Shown: piece after piece, positions 61,486 through 64,000 of the stretch
Numbering within the stretch: the stretch's first letter is position 1
Layout: each line of letters starts with the position of its first letter
NCBI GenBank assembly: GCA_964528595.1
Contig: CAZGTM010000001.1
Coordinates: 62,001-126,000, forward strand
Direction of reading: 5' to 3'
Length of the DNA stretch: 64,000 bases
Source of the DNA: CAYFKJ01 sp964528595
GTDB lineage: Bacteria; Pseudomonadota; Alphaproteobacteria; UBA2966
Position numbers and translations under genes: made by a program
Notes under the pieces: model-generated
What the model was told of the DNA's origin: nothing
The model's database searches: none
The model's input: only the letters and a program-made list of their open reading frames with translations

Positions 61486-62411
61486 GCGTCGGGCTCCATA
61501 TCCGTTGCCACTCGGTCCAGGAAACGACCGCGGTAAAGCAAGCGGCTTTCATCTTCAAATCCGCTGCGCTTGTGCAGCACGTTGTTGCTGACCAGCCCGT
61601 CACCGTCATTCATCCGCAGCCTGACAACGGCATCGTCGCCGGTATCCTCGGCCAAAAGTTCGTCCAGGGCACATCGCGCAGCAGCGGTCGCCGCGTCGTC
61701 GCGCCAAACGATGCTGATGGTGCGCGCCGTGTAGCGCATGCGCAATTCACCGGTGCCCTGATCGACGGAGAAGACCGGACCCACCCGGTCTGGCCGGATT
61801 TCACGTCCGCCCTGACGGTTGGCCGGGATAGTCAGGACGTCGGAACGCGAAAAAGCTTCGATGTGCTCCGGATTGTCGTCGCGCAATCGGATGTAGGCGA
61901 TATCGGGATCCAGCAGTGCGCTGTCGCCGCCGTCTGACGCCGCCTTGACGCAGTAAAGCACGATGGCGTTGATGGGCGAGGGCGGTTCGGCGTAGTAGCC
62001 GTCGGTATGCCAGTTGATCGGCCGGGTGGTGTAGGGGATGTATTCGTCCTTACCCCGTCCGCCGCTACCCGGCGTGATCGAGGAAACGCCGTCGCCGTCC
62101 GAGAGCATGTGGGGTTCGAGCCGCTTCAATCCGAAATTGGCGACGAAGTCGAGAAACCGGTCACGCGCCGGCAGCCGCCTTGCCGTGTCCCGGATCAGGC
62201 ACATGTTCGCCGCGCCGACGCGCCGGCGGACCGCCGCCAGCTCGGCCGCCGTGGGTGAAGCGGTGTCCGCGATTTCGACCATCAGTTCGTCGACGCCCAG
62301 CGGATAGAGATCGAGTTTGGCTTCGCGCCAGCGGGTATAAGCGGCCCCGTCGTTCAGATCGAAGGGGTCACCGCCCCAGCGTTGACGGAAGGCGTCGGCG
62401 GCCGGTGTCAT
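61482..62411 (-). CDS. TauD/TfdA-family Fe(II)/2-oxoglutarate dioxygenase-like protein
   Basis: About 309 residues from ATG 62411, after GGAGG. The iron-binding HxD is in NWHTDGYYAEPPSPINAIVLYCVKAASDGGDSALLDPDIAYI, and the distal His is in SNNVLHKRSGFEDESRLLYRGRF. Substrates of the family include taurine, sulfonates and betaine-like compounds; this one is unknown. It heads a three-gene operon with two small genes and is divergent from dsrA, so a sulfur-compound role is an inference from position. Confidence 0.88.
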   Translation of the reverse strand: MTPAADAFRQRWGGDPFDLNDGAAYTRWREAKLDLYPLGVDELMVEIADTASPTAAELAAVRRRVGAANMCLIRDTARRLPARDRFLDFVANFGLKRLEPHMLSDGDGVSSITPGSGGRGKDEYIPYTTRPINWHTDGYYAEPPSPINAIVLYCVKAASDGGDSALLDPDIAYIRLRDDNPEHIEAFSRSDVLTIPANRQGGREIRPDRVGPVFSVDQGTGELRMRYTARTISIVWRDDAATAAARCALDELLAEDTGDDAVVRLRMNDGDGLVSNNVLHKRSGFEDESRLLYRGRFLDRVATDMEPDA

Positions 62412-62801
62412 GGTTTGCCTCCACCGCAACCCGCGGGAGTCCATTGCACCGAACGGCAAGGATCTGGAATGCTTGAATCAATTCTTCGGCTGATTAATAT
62501 AAGCATAATCTACTATACCTTCATTTTAGAAGTCTTATAAGGTGATTTAGAACAAATCTAAAAAGGAAATTTGCCACCAGCGCAGAGATTCTTCTGGCCA
62601 GGAAATCGAATATGAGCATATTATAATGTACGAAATTTGGAATGCCTAAATTGAGTGTCGACAAGTGTCAGCAATCAGTGGCCGGCACTTCAAAAATAAA
62701 TATACCGGAAACCTCGAAAGTCTTGCCGGATGAAGCGTCGAAAGGCGCGGGGGTGGCGACGGCTTGAGAGACATGAGATGGCTGACGGTCGGGAGAAAAT
62801 G
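62412..62801. other. AT-rich divergent region between the TauD-like operon and dsrA
   Basis: About 390 bases, very AT-rich at 62480-62660 against GC-rich flanks. A weak rightward promoter candidate is TTGAAT (62473-62478), 16 bases, TAATAT (62495-62500). A short dyad GATTT-N5-AAATC lies near 62540-62560. No gene seen. It should carry the dsr operon promoter and any sulfur-responsive operator. Confidence 0.45.
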
Positions 62802-64000
62802 ATGACGAAGAAAATGCGCGAAACACCGATGCTGGATGAACTGGAAACCGGTCCCTGGCCGAGTTTCGTTACTGGCCTCAAGCGCCTGGCAACAGATGAG
62901 GACAAGCCCTATGCCGACATGATGAAAGATCTTGTTGGCCAGTTGGAGCATTCCTATGAGACCCGCAAAGGTTTCTGGAAGGGCGGCACGGTCGGCGTTT
63001 ACGGCTATGGCGGTGGTGTCATTCCGCGGTTCTCGGAGGTTGCCGAGGAGTATCCTGAATCGTCTGAATTCCACACCCTGCGCGTGCAGCCGCCCGCCGG
63101 CATGCATTACGACACCGATACCTTGCGCAAGATGTGCGACATCTGGGAGAAGCACGGCTCCGGTCTGATCGCGCTGCACGGTCAGAGCGGCGACATCATG
63201 TTCCAGGGCTGCACGACGGAAAAGGTGCAGGAAGCTTTCGACGAACTCAATGAAAATGGCTTCGACCTCGGCGGCGCCGGTCCGGCCTTGCGCACCTCCA
63301 TGAGCTGTGTCGGCCACGCCCGCTGCGAACAGTCGTGTTACGACGAAATCCGGGCGCACCGCATGATCATCAACGACCTGATCGATGAAATGCACCGCCC
63401 GGCGCTGCCCTACAAATTCAAGTTCAAGTTCTCGGGCTGCCCCAACGACTGCGTCAACGCCATTCACCGTTCGGATTTCTCGGTGATCGGCACCTGGGCG
63501 GACGAGATGCAGATCGACCAGGCGGAGGTCAAGAACTACATCGACGAGTTTGGCCGCAAGTATTTCACCGAGTCGGTGCAAATGAACTGTCCGACCAACG
63601 CCATCAGCCTCAACGACGACGACACCATGGAAGTCGACGATGCCTCTTGCGTGCGCTGCATGCACTGCATCAACGTCATGACCAAGGCGCTGTCGCCGGG
63701 CAAGAAACGCGGCGTGACAATTTGTCTCGGCGGCAAACGTTCGCTCAAGATCGGCGATCTGATGGGCACCGTCATCGTGCCCTTTATGCCGCTGGAAACA
63801 GACGAGGATTACGACAAGCTGTTGGAGCTGGCCCAGGAGACGGTCGATTTCTTCGGTGAAAACGCCCTCGAGCACGAGCGTGTCGGCGAAACCATCGACC
63901 GCATCGGGCTGGTGAATTACCTCGAGGCCGTGGGTCTGGAGATCGATCCCAACATGATCGGCCACCCGCGGACCAACTCCTACGTCCGCACCGACGATTG
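62802..64000 (+). CDS. dsrA: Dissimilatory (reverse-type) sulfite reductase alpha subunit, 3' end outside window
   Basis: The first 399 codons, open to the window edge. The N terminus TPMLDELETGPWPSFVTGLKR, then VGVYGYGGGVIPRFSE, identifies DsrA. Siroheme-Fe4S4 ligands: CVGHARC (Cys169, 175; C-X5-C) and CPNDC (Cys213, 217; C-X3-C). The inserted ferredoxin has CPTNAI and CVRCMHC. In sulfur oxidisers DsrAB runs in reverse to oxidise sulfur to sulfite in the cytoplasm. ATG 62802 lies six bases after GGGAG. The oxidative direction is inferred from the alphaproteobacterial context and the YedE/rhodanese neighbours. Confidence 0.95.
   Translation, partial: MTKKMRETPMLDELETGPWPSFVTGLKRLATDEDKPYADMMKDLVGQLEHSYETRKGFWKGGTVGVYGYGGGVIPRFSEVAEEYPESSEFHTLRVQPPAGMHYDTDTLRKMCDIWEKHGSGLIALHGQSGDIMFQGCTTEKVQEAFDELNENGFDLGGAGPALRTSMSCVGHARCEQSCYDEIRAHRMIINDLIDEMHRPALPYKFKFKFSGCPNDCVNAIHRSDFSVIGTWADEMQIDQAEVKNYIDEFGRKYFTESVQMNCPTNAISLNDDDTMEVDDASCVRCMHCINVMTKALSPGKKRGVTICLGGKRSLKIGDLMGTVIVPFMPLETDEDYDKLLELAQETVDFFGENALEHERVGETIDRIGLVNYLEAVGLEIDPNMIGHPRTNSYVRTDD

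Noticed and set aside
62646..63965. Long minus-strand open frame (439 codons) opposite dsrA
   Set aside because: It is the antisense shadow of dsrA, which shows full family motifs on the plus strand; the His/Asp/Val-rich translation is typical of antisense GC-rich frames.

Overview
The window looks like a chromosomal segment of a GC-rich alphaproteobacterium, probably of a Rhodospirillales-like lineage. Support comes from the gene order rpmH-rnpA-yidD-yidC-engB-argB, a DUF2336 protein beside a GGDEF protein, the argD-argF-hslO block, and a SAM-II riboswitch ahead of metZ. The right end enters dsrA (siroheme sulfite reductase alpha subunit) beside a YeeE/YedE transporter and a periplasmic rhodanese, which suggests a sulfur oxidiser using the reverse Dsr pathway. 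No rRNA, CRISPR array, transposase or prophage was seen. Two tRNA genes (Arg-ACG, Gly-CCC) are present.

Layout. 1-6.1 kb: end of a diguanylate cyclase, a DUF2336 protein, then the leftward argB, engB, yidC, yidD, rnpA, rpmH block with a good promoter before rpmH. 6.2-16.2 kb: mixed rightward genes (VTT membrane protein plus FAD disulfide reductase, exported and lipoprotein unknowns, histidine kinase, methyltransferase, hemN, P1 peptidase plus peptide-binding protein), closed by two clear terminators. 16.3-18.2 kb: a coiled-coil lipoprotein, a 550-base stretch without a convincing gene, and tRNA-Arg. 18.2-33.2 kb: an accessory region built around type I secretion. It holds a peptidoglycan-binding/TPR-like exported protein, a FecR-domain acidic repeat protein that stops abruptly inside a repeat, a membrane sensor with a degenerate HD-GYP domain, an exported SUMF1-like protein, a TolC-like protein missing its middle, a CHASE2 class III nucleotide cyclase, a HlyD adaptor and a type I ABC exporter. 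Two 27-bp-arm perfect palindromes sit at its two convergent gene junctions. 33.4-43 kb: ArsC-like reductase, MscS channel, ABC-2 permease, argD, argF, hslO, lipoprotein, methyltransferase, argE. 43-50 kb: TetR-RND efflux operon, trkH, folE, apaG. 50.8-54 kb: metZ with promoter, SAM-II aptamer and terminator, then a radical SAM/phosphoesterase pair. 54.2-58.7 kb: hybrid histidine kinase, tRNA-Gly, MFS transporter, VOC protein. 58.7-64 kb: sulfur region with YedE, rhodanese, a TauD-like oxygenase with two small proteins, and the start of dsrA.

How the genes may work together. The 18-33 kb region reads as a surface-protein secretion locus coupled to cyclic-nucleotide or c-di-GMP signalling. Several members are truncated or have lost catalytic residues, so it may be decaying, specialised, or partly misassembled around repeats. 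YedE and rhodanese plausibly supply sulfur to the Dsr system that starts at the right edge. All calls come from reading the sequence; no searches were run.
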